40,940 nucleotides of DNA from Candidatus Sumerlaeota bacterium. Its GTDB lineage: Bacteria > Sumerlaeota > Sumerlaeia > UBA8349. The first letter of the stretch is position 1. Each line of letters begins with the position of its first letter. This document shows positions 8,367 through 16,298 of the stretch, one piece after another. The notes beneath the pieces were generated by a model that was not told where the DNA came from, searched no databases, and was given only the letters and a program-made list of their open reading frames with translations. Where the stretch lies: NCBI GenBank assembly GCA_016931035.1, contig JAFGFN010000165.1:1-40940 (forward strand). The letters run 5' to 3'. The position numbers and the translations under genes were made by a program.

Positions 8367-9347
8367 TCAGATGTCGACGACAACCACCCGGCACGTGACT
8401 GACAACGGACCGCTACCCTGATTGAACGAGAATGTGATGGTGATTTCCTTGAACCCGTCTGTGAATGAAGAAGAAGGCCGAACGGAGAAATCAATCTCCT
8501 TTTCGGAGGACGACTCGACCTTCACCTGGACATCAGGAGACGAAACGGTGATCTCCGTCAAATCCAATGTCCCGCTATGGGAAATCAGTGATCCTTTCTT
8601 TACCCAGTTCCCGGCCAGGGATTCTTCTTTCATGATGTAGATTGATGAAGGAACACACTCAACCGGCTTCACGGATTTGAACGCGACAGGAATCCATAGG
8701 CGCGGGGTCGTCTCGAGGCTTGTTCTCACCTCAATCGTATCTCCCTCTCTTGCGGACCTGTCATCCTCCAACCTGGCCAGAACCTTCACCTGTTTTCCCT
8801 CCGGGACGGATTGTATCTGGAGCGATTCCTCGTCAAGTTGAAGGTTCTTTCGGGCGTTGACGTCGAGTATGTCGATCGGTTCCTTAGACAGCAACGAAAA
8901 GCCTAGCTCTTTCCATTCTCCAACGACGAGCAGACCCAAATCAATCGCGTGTGGTTTGACCACCGGGTAATCCACGCCGGTGGCTTTGAGTTTTATCGCT
9001 TTTTTCGGTTGCTCCGGGGAATTGTTCTCCACTGTTACAAAGCCGCTCGCGGCGCCCAACTGCGACGGCCTAAACTCTATGTGGAGCTTAGTGCTTTGAC
9101 CCGGCGACAAGATCTTGTCGTCAAGTTCCGTTCTGCTGCACGACGCGCAAGAGTATTGACCTATCTTCAGGCTCAGTGGCGAATCCCCCACGTTCTGAAT
9201 AATCAACGACTTCTCGCATATCCCGTGCAAGCAGACAGTCCCGAAATCGACTTCTTCGGATTCCACCATTATCTTCGGACCGCCATATGCATCGAGGGAC
9301 ACGGCGCAGAAGGAAGAAAACAAGACAAGGAGGGACAGTATTCTCAT
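8367..9347 (-). CDS. Secreted DUF1573-domain protein
   Basis: With the ATG at 9347 the protein has 326 residues and a clear signal peptide (hydrophobic residues about 4-17). The first half (about 25-135) follows the DUF1573 pattern: FGTVCLHG, IQNVGDSPL, a Cys pair in CASC, then SPGQSTKLHIEF. This is an immunoglobulin-like beta-sandwich of cell-envelope proteins. The second half looks like further beta-sandwich sequence. AGGA precedes the start. The start ATG overlaps the stop of the upstream gene as ATGA, so the two are translationally coupled. Its role is unknown. Base composition is less GC-rich than in flanking housekeeping genes. Confidence 0.8.
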   Translation of the reverse strand: MRILSLLVLFSSFCAVSLDAYGGPKIMVESEEVDFGTVCLHGICEKSLIIQNVGDSPLSLKIGQYSCASCSRTELDDKILSPGQSTKLHIEFRPSQLGAASGFVTVENNSPEQPKKAIKLKATGVDYPVVKPHAIDLGLLVVGEWKELGFSLLSKEPIDILDVNARKNLQLDEESLQIQSVPEGKQVKVLARLEDDRSAREGDTIEVRTSLETTPRLWIPVAFKSVKPVECVPSSIYIMKEESLAGNWVKKGSLISHSGTLDLTEITVSSPDVQVKVESSSEKEIDFSVRPSSSFTDGFKEITITFSFNQGSGPLSVTCRVVVVDI

Positions 9348-10591
9348 GTTTTCCTGCGGCGCGAGATCGCGAATGAAGCGATTGCGGAGAGTGAGAGAAG
9401 AACGCAGACCGCACAAACCGGCCAGAACCACTTCCTCTCTTCCGACGATTGAGCGACGATTCCAGCATAAGGATCTGGAGGACCGGCGACCAGATTGGCC
9501 GCCGTTGGAGGGCCGACGCGCGTTCCACCCTTTCTCGAGGCAATCTCAGCCACCGCGGATAGATCCGAGAGGTCCGAGAAGACTTTGCTCGCGATATCCT
9601 CCAGGTCCTCCTCTTTCAGCCTATACTGGATGGAAGGAGAAACTCGACAATCCACCACTCTCATGCCCGGCCGAAACTCCTTGCGACAGTCGAAAACCTC
9701 AGGGTCAATATCTGCGTCGACCTCGATCGATTCGAATTCGATGACCTCGGTCGTGCGTCCCTGCGTGATTTCCACTCTAGTCGGGAGCCAGTATCGCCCG
9801 AAACGCTTGAATCCCTCCAGCTTCTTCTCGTACGCCGGATCCTCTCCTTTTCGGTTTTTCTCGTAGAGCAGTTTCATCCCTTCAAGAGGATCCACGGCGA
9901 TCTCGATCTCGATTCCTTTTGGAAATCCGTATTTCGCAACCAAGGTGTTCCCGGTGCGCGTTACCGAGGATTGCACATTCTCCATCTGCAGCATTTCCTC
10001 TATGTGAGGAAAGAAGGTAGGTCGCACAAGACCAGGTAGGCTCGGGTAGTACACACCGCACGGAAGAAACTCCACGAGCGAACGCGATTTGTATACGGCG
10101 GCAGCCGTCGCATTGTTCCCGTCGGTGAAATAGATCCCACTTCTCCCCCCTCTGGCAGCATCCGCCTTCTCCTCGGATTCGGGATCGCCGGGTGCGCCGA
10201 AGTCCTTCAAAGTCTCGTATCGCGCCTTGCTCAAATCCACTCGGATCCTCTGCTTCTGCAAGAGATAGTCATCCTTGAGCAACTGCGCGCGAAACGATTC
10301 CGAGGTCTCAGCGAGAGCCCGGACAAAAGGATCGTCGGGTCCTCTACGTTCCGATTCTGACGCGTGACTAGCCCTCATTCCAACCATGTCAGGATCCGTG
10401 TCGACATCCTCTTCAGACAGCCCCGTAGTATGCCTCCGATAGAGAATCGTGCAATCGTACCTCTCGGGAACGGGTATTCCCTGGAGGTCCTTGAGGATCG
10501 ACCTAGCCAGCTCGGAATCCACGGTCGCCGCGGAATCCACCGGCGCGCTTGACAAGAAGGCGAGAACCAATAGGAGAAGGAGACTCTTCAC
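9344..10591 (-). CDS. Secreted membrane-anchored protein, LolA-like in outline
   Basis: A GTG at 10591, seven bases after GGGAGGAG, opens a 415-residue protein beginning directly with a signal peptide (VKSLLLLLVLAFLSSAPVDSA). This is better supported than the longer frame to 10726. The middle of the protein, with alternating strands such as EIEIAVDPLEGMKLLYE and YWLPTRVEITQ, recalls LolA/LppX-type lipid-carrier folds. The C-terminus has one transmembrane helix (about residues 386-410) ending in RRRKT, so the protein is probably tethered to the membrane with its bulk outside the cytoplasm. I recognise no specific family. It is translationally coupled to the DUF1573 gene. Confidence 0.72.
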   Translation of the reverse strand: MKSLLLLLVLAFLSSAPVDSAATVDSELARSILKDLQGIPVPERYDCTILYRRHTTGLSEEDVDTDPDMVGMRASHASESERRGPDDPFVRALAETSESFRAQLLKDDYLLQKQRIRVDLSKARYETLKDFGAPGDPESEEKADAARGGRSGIYFTDGNNATAAAVYKSRSLVEFLPCGVYYPSLPGLVRPTFFPHIEEMLQMENVQSSVTRTGNTLVAKYGFPKGIEIEIAVDPLEGMKLLYEKNRKGEDPAYEKKLEGFKRFGRYWLPTRVEITQGRTTEVIEFESIEVDADIDPEVFDCRKEFRPGMRVVDCRVSPSIQYRLKEEDLEDIASKVFSDLSDLSAVAEIASRKGGTRVGPPTAANLVAGPPDPYAGIVAQSSEERKWFWPVCAVCVLLSLSAIASFAISRRRKT

Positions 10592-10738
10592 AACTCGCTC
10601 CTCCCAAACTCCCGACGGCGAGGCGAATAACACGTTGTCCTCACATCGCACCGAAACGCGCTCTCCCCCTCTGGCGCTGAGAGACGGGTCGAACCGTGCA
10701 TCGAGCCTACTGCCTACACAAAGCATGAGATCCCGAGG

Positions 10739-10757
10739 GAAGCGTTATCCACGCTTC
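10739..10757. repeat. Small hairpin between two secreted-protein genes
   Basis: GAAGCGT (10739-10745) and ACGCTTC (10751-10757) pair perfectly over a five-base loop in the gap between the Cys-rich gene and the LolA-like gene. No T run follows on the minus strand, so it is not a standard terminator; it could attenuate read-through or stabilise mRNA. Confidence 0.4.
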
Positions 10758-10805
10758 TCTTCACGACTACGGTCATTCTCTTCATGCTCTACTCATACTT
10801 GGGGG

Positions 10806-11195
10806 TCAGTCGTACTCGTAGTGACAGTCGTAGAGATCCCCGACCCACATTCCGGGGCTGAAAACAACGCACCCGCCATGGCAATCCGAGCCAAAGAAGT
10901 CTTCCCCGCAGGGATCGGTGGGGATGTCTACATATTTCATGTTGTGTCTTTTTGCGCCCTCGACCGTCTCGACACATTTCACGAGCGAGATGGACCCATT
11001 ACACTTGTTGTCCTCCAATACTATGTCTATGTAGCCGTCGCACACACAGTGTCCCTTATAGCAGTTCCCTGTTTGTGTGGTTCCTCCGTCCCCTTGGGGC
11101 CTGCATGTATGACAAGACTGAGGAAACGAGTACGAACCGATACAAGCAACGACGATCACGATGGCAATAGACACGAGTCCTTGTCGAATCTTCAT
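10806..11195 (-). CDS. Small secreted cysteine-rich protein
   Basis: The 129-residue protein starts at the ATG at 11195, which follows GGAGAGGGGAG, and opens with a signal peptide (about residues 7-22). The mature part holds eleven cysteines, several as CxxC or CxC pairs (SCHTC, HCVC), so it is likely a disulfide-bonded extracellular or periplasmic protein. No known family is recognised. It is the first of three same-strand genes for exported proteins (10806-11195, 9344-10591, 8367-9347), which suggests a shared but unknown function at the cell surface. Confidence 0.7.
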   Translation of the reverse strand: MKIRQGLVSIAIVIVVACIGSYSFPQSCHTCRPQGDGGTTQTGNCYKGHCVCDGYIDIVLEDNKCNGSISLVKCVETVEGAKRHNMKYVDIPTDPCGEDFFGSDCHGGCVVFSPGMWVGDLYDCHYEYD

Positions 11196-11383
11196 AGCAC
11201 GATCTCCCCTCTCCTTAGGATATACCATTCCTTCTACGCCTCAACATCATCTTCTCTCATGCGTCCGGTCCGATTGAGAATTCGATCTCTCCTTCTGGCC
11301 GGTTCCGCCCACGAGAGTTAGAAGTTCCGATGCCAAGGCCCCTGCATCCTTCTCAATTCAACTGAACCGAATCATGCCAGACA

Positions 11384-11396
11384 GGGGGGGGGGGGG
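11384..11396. repeat. Homopolymer run of 13 G
   Basis: Thirteen consecutive G residues lie in the divergent region, about 190 bases upstream of the Cys-rich gene start. Such tracts slip during replication and can vary expression of a flanking gene; they are also prone to sequencing error. Confidence 0.85.
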
Positions 11397-11453
11397 CAAG
11401 CGAAAAACGACTCCTGAAGAATCCGGCACCCTCTCGGGTACAGAGATCCATCT

Positions 11454-11532
11454 TACAGTCTCCCGCGGCCTCTGGGCGCATGGGCGGCGAGTTGGCCGCA
11501 GGCGGCGTGGTAGGAACGGCCCTTGCTCCGGC
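11454..11532 (-). pseudogene. Detached copy of an rlmN 3' end
   Basis: Read on the minus strand in the right frame, this stretch encodes SKGRSYHAACGQLA and then an 11-residue tail ending in GRGRL before a TAA. The first part is identical to the end of the intact RlmN encoded at 13148-13193, including the catalytic-Cys motif ACGQL. Sequence upstream of the repeat (past 11532) does not match rlmN. It is therefore a fragment, either the original end of rlmN displaced by an insertion or a partial duplicate. Confidence 0.6.
11487..11532. repeat. 46-bp direct repeat, copy 1
   Basis: A 46-base segment beginning GCGAGTTGGCCGCAGGCGGC and ending CTTGCTCCGGC is identical to 13148-13193. The two copies, in the same orientation and 1661 bp apart, flank the fic gene. 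Confidence 0.9.
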
Positions 11533-11683
11533 CTGCCTCTCCCGCGCAGGCGCAACGCCCGCGCCGCACCCCTGCCAGTTCCGCGCGATCCCCCGAACAG
11601 CCGAACCCGAGATATCTGGTGCCGTCAAGTCGTGTCGCTTGCGAATGCGTTTCCGGAAGCGCCGTTTCTGTGAATGACCGGCT

Positions 11684-11734
11684 GCCTTATTAACATAAAA
11701 CATTGATTTGTTAATAAGGCGGTGCCATAGTAAC
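11684..11734 (+). promoter_or_regulatory. Inverted repeat and promoter upstream of fic, probable operator
   Basis: GCCTTATTAAC (11684-11694) and GTTAATAAGGC (11710-11720) are a perfect 11-bp inverted repeat with a 15-base AT-rich centre. A third half-site, GCCATAGTAAC (11724-11734), matches the first at nine of eleven positions. A possible promoter, TTGATT (11703-11708), 17 bp, CATAGT (11726-11731), is embedded in these sites. Binding there would block transcription; the winged-helix-like C-terminus of the Fic protein is the obvious candidate repressor. The binding partner is an inference. Confidence 0.55.
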
Positions 11735-11872
11735 ACTCGGGTGCGAATGGCGAGAGGATCTTTCTTGTCCTACTGTGCCCGACAGATCGTGTGTCTGGAG
11801 CGTCAGGATCAAAACGGGACAACGATTGAGGAAGCCCAGAGAACCCAATCCGGCTCGCGAGGAACAATAACC

Positions 11873-13051
11873 GTGGATCCTAATCAGTTCGACAATTCAA
11901 TCTCGCCGGGACGATGCGTTCGGACACCAGCCGACTACTGGGCCTTCGTGCCTAATCCATTGCCGCCGACCCTGCAGATCGATTGGGAGCTGGCGGGACT
12001 TCTCGCCGAGGCGAACGCCCGGCTTGGCGAGCTCTCGGGTCTCGGTCGAACGCTTCCGAATCCCCATTTTCTCATTCAGCCTTACATTCGGCGAGAAGCC
12101 GTGTTGAGTTCCCGAATCGAGAACACCCAGGCGGGGATGGACGATCTGTTCTTTTTCGAGGCGGACGAATCGGAGCCCCCGAGAGTACCCGACGTAAGAG
12201 AAGTGGCGAACTACGTCCAGGCGCTGAAGCGCGGCTTGGAGCGTCTCAAGGATTTGCCGGTCAGCGGCCGATTGGTTCGTGAGATACACGAGAGATTGAT
12301 GCGTGGTGTTCGTGGGGGGCTTGCCACGCCTGGGGAATTTCGCCGGACACAGAACTGGATCGGACCTCCGGGATGTACGCTCAACGAAGCGACTTTCGTT
12401 CCCCCTCCGTTTGACGAAATGATCGAAGCGTTCTCGGCGTGGGAAAAGTACTTGAACGACGCCCCGAAGGAGCCGGTTCTGGTTCAATGCGCTCTCATGC
12501 ACTATCAGTTTGAGGTCATCCATCCTTTCATCGACGGAAACGGGCGCGTCGGGCGTCTCATGATAACGTTCCTGTTGTGCGAGCGTGGAGCATTGTCACA
12601 ACCGCTTCTCTATCTCTCGGCGTTCTTCGAGCGCCACCGCGAGGAATACTACCGTCGCTTGCTGTCCGTGTCCGAGCGGGGCGACTGGCGTGGTTGGATT
12701 GAGTTCTTTCTCAGAGGCGTAGCCAAACAGGCAAGAGAAGCATGCGAGAACGCAAGCGCCATCCTGAGTCTGCACGACGAACTGTTGGACCGAGTTCGAT
12801 CGGGCAGCGGTCCCCGTATAGCTCCGCGCATCGTTGACCATCTCTTTTCCAACCCCGTCGTGTCGATCCCGAACCTAGCGCGGATGTGGAAACGCAAGTA
12901 CCCTTCCATCCAACGCGGAGTCGAATACTTGGAGAAGATTGGAATTCTCAAGGAATTCACTGGAATGCGGCGAAATCGGCTCTTCTGGGCATCGGATATT
13001 GTCGACATTCTCAGTGGGCGCAGTTCGCCCGGGAGAACCGACAAATCGTAG
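11873..13051 (+). CDS. Fic-family AMPylase with N-terminal inhibitory motif and C-terminal winged helix
   Basis: The 392-residue Fic/DOC protein is expected to transfer AMP, or another nucleotide part, onto hydroxyls of target proteins. The active-site motif HPFIDGNGRVGR is complete at residues 217-228, with His217 the catalytic base. The inhibitory motif [S/T]xxxE[G/N] is present N-terminally as SSRIEN (79-84), a class II arrangement that holds the enzyme off. The last ~80 residues resemble a winged helix that could bind DNA. The GTG at 11873, after GAGGAACAATAACC, was chosen because it starts at the normal family N-terminus (DPNQF...VPNPLPP); the frame itself is open from 11708. It is bounded by 46-bp direct repeats and ends 47 bp from the convergent rlmN stop. 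Confidence 0.9.
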   Translation: MDPNQFDNSISPGRCVRTPADYWAFVPNPLPPTLQIDWELAGLLAEANARLGELSGLGRTLPNPHFLIQPYIRREAVLSSRIENTQAGMDDLFFFEADESEPPRVPDVREVANYVQALKRGLERLKDLPVSGRLVREIHERLMRGVRGGLATPGEFRRTQNWIGPPGCTLNEATFVPPPFDEMIEAFSAWEKYLNDAPKEPVLVQCALMHYQFEVIHPFIDGNGRVGRLMITFLLCERGALSQPLLYLSAFFERHREEYYRRLLSVSERGDWRGWIEFFLRGVAKQAREACENASAILSLHDELLDRVRSGSGPRIAPRIVDHLFSNPVVSIPNLARMWKRKYPSIQRGVEYLEKIGILKEFTGMRRNRLFWASDIVDILSGRSSPGRTDKS

Positions 13052-13098
13052 GAACGGCGGTCAAGCACACACCGGGCGTCGATCGCTTGCGGCGCAGC

Positions 13099-14325
13099 TC
13101 ATATTCCATCCTCCTCCGGACGGTGCGTTCGCTTTCGCATGTGCCCCGCGAGTTGGCCGCAGGCGGCGTGGTAGGAACGGCCCTTGCTCCGGCGCAAGCT
13201 GGCGGTGTAGTCGGCGTCGGCGAGGCGGGCGCGGAACGCTTCGGCCCGGGCCTCGGCGGTCGGGCGGTGCGGCAACGGGTCGGCGGGGTTGTAGAGGATG
13301 AGGTTGATCTTGCAGGGAATGCCGCGCAGGAGTCTCGCGAGGCGCTTGGCGTCGTCCCAGGTGTCGTTGACGCCGCCCAAGAGGACGTACTCGAAGGTGA
13401 TGCGGCGGCGCTTGGTGAGGGGATAGCGTCGGCAGGCGTCGAGCACGGCCTTGATCGGCCACTTGCGGCACTTGGGCATGAGGCGGTCGCGCACGGTTTG
13501 GGTGGTGGCGTTGAGCGAGACGGCGAGGCAAACCTCGATTCCCGACCGGCCGAGTTCGTCGATCCCGTCGACGAGCCCGGCGGTCGAAACGGTCACGCGC
13601 CGGGTGGCGAAACCCAGGGCCTGGGGCGAGACGATGAGGCGCAAGGCGGGAAGGACGGCGGCGAGGTTGAGCATCGGTTCGCCCATTCCCATGAAAACGA
13701 GGTTCGAGATGCGTTCGTCGCTCTCGATCGAGCGCCGGGCGGTGAGGATCTGGTCGATGATTTCGTCGGTGCGCAGGTTGCGGCGATAGCCGCCGTGGCC
13801 CGTCATACAGAAAGTGCATCCGAGCGGACAGCCGACTTGGGACGAGACGCAGAGGCTGACTTTGCGCGAGGGCGGAGTGGAGGACGGGGGAGGAGGAAAG
13901 GATGAAGGATGAAGGATGAAGGATGAAGAAGAGGATGAAGAACGGGAAGGGGGGTCGGGGTCGTCCGAGTCGTCGGGTTCGTCGCGCATGAGGACGGACT
14001 CGACGTATTCTCCGTCGTCGGTTTCGAAGACGAGTTTCTGGGTCTCGCCCGAGGGGCCGACGATGTCGTAGCGTTTCATCCCGCCGAGTTCGAATTCGCT
14101 CGCGAGCCATTCGCGCATCGAGGCCGCCAAGTTGGTCATGTCGTCGAAATCGCGCGCGCCCTTCTCATAGACCCATTGAAAGAGCTGCCGCGCGCGAAAC
14201 GCGCGATGTCCCGCGCGTTGCATGAAGGCGGTCATGTCCTGGAGGGTCATCGCGCGCAAGCGCGGACGAGAGGAGGCGGCCGGACCCGTCGGACGCGACG
14301 CGCGAGTCGGAGGGTCCTTTTTCAT
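13099..14325 (-). CDS. rlmN: 23S rRNA/tRNA (adenine-C2)-methyltransferase RlmN, with low-complexity insertion
   Basis: The 408-residue radical SAM enzyme methylates C2 of A2503 in 23S rRNA and A37 of some tRNAs. The cluster-binding motif is Cys166, Cys170, Cys173 (GCPLGCTFC), and the second catalytic Cys is Cys389 in AACGQL. MGMGEP and the rest of the barrel are intact. The ATG at 14325 overlaps the stop of the lipoprotein gene as ATGA. Between residues about 114 and 155 there is an unusual Ser/Pro/Asp-rich insertion, normally a few residues, partly encoded by four GGATGAA heptamers. The last 15 residues, after the 46-bp repeat shared with 11487-11532, are unlike those encoded at the other copy. 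Confidence 0.92.
   Translation of the reverse strand: MKKDPPTRASRPTGPAASSRPRLRAMTLQDMTAFMQRAGHRAFRARQLFQWVYEKGARDFDDMTNLAASMREWLASEFELGGMKRYDIVGPSGETQKLVFETDDGEYVESVLMRDEPDDSDDPDPPSRSSSSSSSFILHPSSFPPPPSSTPPSRKVSLCVSSQVGCPLGCTFCMTGHGGYRRNLRTDEIIDQILTARRSIESDERISNLVFMGMGEPMLNLAAVLPALRLIVSPQALGFATRRVTVSTAGLVDGIDELGRSGIEVCLAVSLNATTQTVRDRLMPKCRKWPIKAVLDACRRYPLTKRRRITFEYVLLGGVNDTWDDAKRLARLLRGIPCKINLILYNPADPLPHRPTAEARAEAFRARLADADYTASLRRSKGRSYHAACGQLAGHMRKRTHRPEEDGI
13148..13193. repeat. 46-bp direct repeat, copy 2, inside rlmN
   Basis: Identical to 11487-11532 and in the same orientation. It covers the codons for the conserved SKGRSYHAACGQLA segment of RlmN, so copy 2 is part of a working gene while copy 1 is not. 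Confidence 0.9.
13900..13927. repeat. Tandem heptamer repeat (GGATGAA)x4 in rlmN
   Basis: Four perfect copies of GGATGAA lie within the coding sequence of rlmN, followed by a partial unit (13931-13939). On the coding strand they read TTCATCC and encode part of SSSFILHPSSF. Because seven is not a multiple of three, gain or loss of one unit would shift the frame. Relatives occur at 21419-21446 and 34555-34582. Confidence 0.9.
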
Positions 14326-16298
14326 CTCAGCACCTGGAACTTGCCCTGGGGCACTTGGTGACCGGGCTCGGTCCGGAAGCGCAGGACGAAGGGGGCGGGA
14401 TCGAGCGCCGTGCCGTCGTCGGCCTTGACGCCCGAGCTGAGGGTCAGGGTGTAGCGTTTGTCGAGGTTCCAACCGGCGGGGATCGTCAGAATGGTCCAGC
14501 CCGTCGCGGGGTCGGTGTCGAACCGCCATCGGGTGGGCGCGAGCGCGACGGGCGGAGCGAACGTCACGTTGCGGTCGGTGAGCGTGTCGCGATCGATCCG
14601 GCCGTTGAAGCGCAGGAGGATGTTGGTCGAGACCGGAACGCTCGGCTCGACGGTCGCCGCTTCGGGGACCGAGGAGAGGACGCGCAGTCCACCGGTCGAG
14701 AACGAGAAGCGGAACGGCTTCTCCATCTTCGTCCCTTCCAGACTCTGGGCCGACGCGGCGAGGGTGACCGTATAGCGGGTCTTGAATCGGGGTCCGGCCG
14801 CCGATTTGTCGCTGCGCAAGAGGATTTCGATCACGTCTTGCGTTTCGGGGTTCGCCTCGGGGACGCTCGTGGCGCGAGAGAGCGAGAAGGGACACGCGGG
14901 GGAGATCGAAAGGGCCGAACGGATGGACTCGGTTCGCATCTTGGTGTTGAACCCGAGAGCCAGGCGGACGACCGACTCGATGACCACGTCCGCCGTCCCG
15001 TCCTTGGGAGTGGAGAAGAGGACTTCGGGAATGAGGACGTCGCGCTCCATTTTCAAGAGGCCGAGATCGGTGGTTTGGCCGGCTGCGATCTCGACATCGT
15101 CGATCTGGAGCATCTTGTACCCTTCGGCTTTGCAGAGGACGGAATAGGCGCCCGGCTCGACCCGCGCGAGCAGGAAACGGCCGTCGGCGTCGGTCGCGCC
15201 CGAGCTGGAAGCGCCAGCCAAGGCGACAAAGACGCCCGCGGCCGAGCCGGTCGCACCCTGCAGAGCGACGACGCCGGTCAGTTTGCCCGACGGGGCGGCC
15301 CAGGACTCGCCCGCGTAGAGTCGGAGTATCGCCAGGCCGTCGTCGTTCCTGAGATCGACCGAGACCTTTTCGCGCTGGACGAATCCCGGGGCGGAAGCCT
15401 CGAGATCGTACGTATCGGGTTCGAGTCCCTCGATGGAGAAAGAGCCGTCGGGCGCCGCGGCCACCGAGATTTCTTTGCCGACCAGAGTGACTTTGGCGCC
15501 CTCGACCGTTTCGATCGCTCGATTCTCGGGGTCGAAGAACAGGATATTGCCGACGATGGAGAATCGATCGATCGGGAGCGGCTCGAGGCGAATCGGTTCG
15601 GGCAGATCGACGGCGGAATCGGGCTCGGCGCGCACGTCGGCGAGTCCGAGTCCGAAGCCGCGTTTCTCGGCGAGCAGACGCAGGTCGCCCGGTTGGATGT
15701 TGACGAGCGAGAAGCGTCCGTCCGAATCGGTCAGGACGAGGACTTCGGTCCCTTCGATTCGCACGACGGCGTTGTCGGCGGGGAGGCCGTTGGGCAAAAC
15801 CACGCGTCCGCCGATGGACGAGAAGCTGGCCTCGGGTCTGAGCATCCCCGTCGTATAGGGCCGTCGGCCCGCTTCGGGCTGCATTTCGACGGTCGCGAGA
15901 TCGAATTCGAGAGGTCGCGCGCTCGACGCGATCGAATCGAGCACGATCTCGCCGAGCGAGGCGGTCTGGTAGCCGGGTCGCTGCGCATAGACGGAGTAGG
16001 CCCCGGGCGGAACGCCGTCGATAGCGAAACGTCCCATCGCGTCGGCGTAGGCGGCGTAGGAAGTGCCCGCCACGAAGACGAGGGTCCCGGTCGGCTCATC
16101 CATGTTCCCGGCTAGAGAGATTGTCCCTCTGATCCGGTAGGGAACCGGCGAGGCGGGGGGCGTCGCGGCGCCGACGGACGGTCTTTCGCTTTCCGTATCG
16201 CCCGAGGGCGAGCCGCATGCGGCGAGCCAAGCGGCGAGGAAGACAAAGAGGACGCTCGACAAAACCCACGGTTTTCTCGTCCGGCGGCTTTTTGTCAT
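14322..16298 (-). CDS. Large lipoprotein with carboxypeptidase-regulatory-like repeats and Big_5 domains
   Basis: Starting at the ATG at 16298, the 658-residue protein has a lipoprotein signal with lipobox LAAC (Cys28). Four carboxypeptidase-regulatory-like beta domains follow (about 54-111, 159-215, 246-306, 338-393), recognisable by repeated DGRF...PGxYxV patterns. The C-terminal part (about 425-655) has two Big_5/SbsA-type Ig-like domains, with the usual opening S-x-P-x-x-G/A. Such proteins are envelope lipoproteins with binding or structural roles; the ligand is unknown. The start overlaps the stop of the small upstream gene as ATGA and its stop overlaps rlmN, so it sits in the middle of a translationally coupled operon. 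A longer frame to 16445 lacks a signal at its start. Confidence 0.85.
   Translation of the reverse strand: MTKSRRTRKPWVLSSVLFVFLAAWLAACGSPSGDTESERPSVGAATPPASPVPYRIRGTISLAGNMDEPTGTLVFVAGTSYAAYADAMGRFAIDGVPPGAYSVYAQRPGYQTASLGEIVLDSIASSARPLEFDLATVEMQPEAGRRPYTTGMLRPEASFSSIGGRVVLPNGLPADNAVVRIEGTEVLVLTDSDGRFSLVNIQPGDLRLLAEKRGFGLGLADVRAEPDSAVDLPEPIRLEPLPIDRFSIVGNILFFDPENRAIETVEGAKVTLVGKEISVAAAPDGSFSIEGLEPDTYDLEASAPGFVQREKVSVDLRNDDGLAILRLYAGESWAAPSGKLTGVVALQGATGSAAGVFVALAGASSSGATDADGRFLLARVEPGAYSVLCKAEGYKMLQIDDVEIAAGQTTDLGLLKMERDVLIPEVLFSTPKDGTADVVIESVVRLALGFNTKMRTESIRSALSISPACPFSLSRATSVPEANPETQDVIEILLRSDKSAAGPRFKTRYTVTLAASAQSLEGTKMEKPFRFSFSTGGLRVLSSVPEAATVEPSVPVSTNILLRFNGRIDRDTLTDRNVTFAPPVALAPTRWRFDTDPATGWTILTIPAGWNLDKRYTLTLSSGVKADDGTALDPAPFVLRFRTEPGHQVPQGKFQVLR

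Larger units (their letters stand above)
11196..11872. other. Divergent intergenic region between Cys-rich protein and fic
   Basis: This 677-base gap has no convincing gene. It holds a run of 13 G (11384-11396), one copy of a 46-bp sequence also found inside rlmN (11487-11532), a near-palindrome at 11647-11662 (GCGTTTCCGGAAGCGC), and an AT-rich inverted repeat with a possible promoter just upstream of fic (11684-11734). A frame on the minus strand at 11353-11736 is open but has no RBS or known match. Confidence 0.6.

Noticed and set aside
11353..11736. 127-residue minus-strand frame upstream of fic
   Set aside because: It covers the poly-G tract, the rlmN fragment in the wrong frame and the probable operator, and has no ribosome binding site.
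13099..14895. Full 598-residue frame for RlmN starting at 14895
   Set aside because: The first 190 residues overlap the lipoprotein gene in another frame and do not resemble RlmN; the ATG at 14325 with an ATGA overlap begins the real protein.
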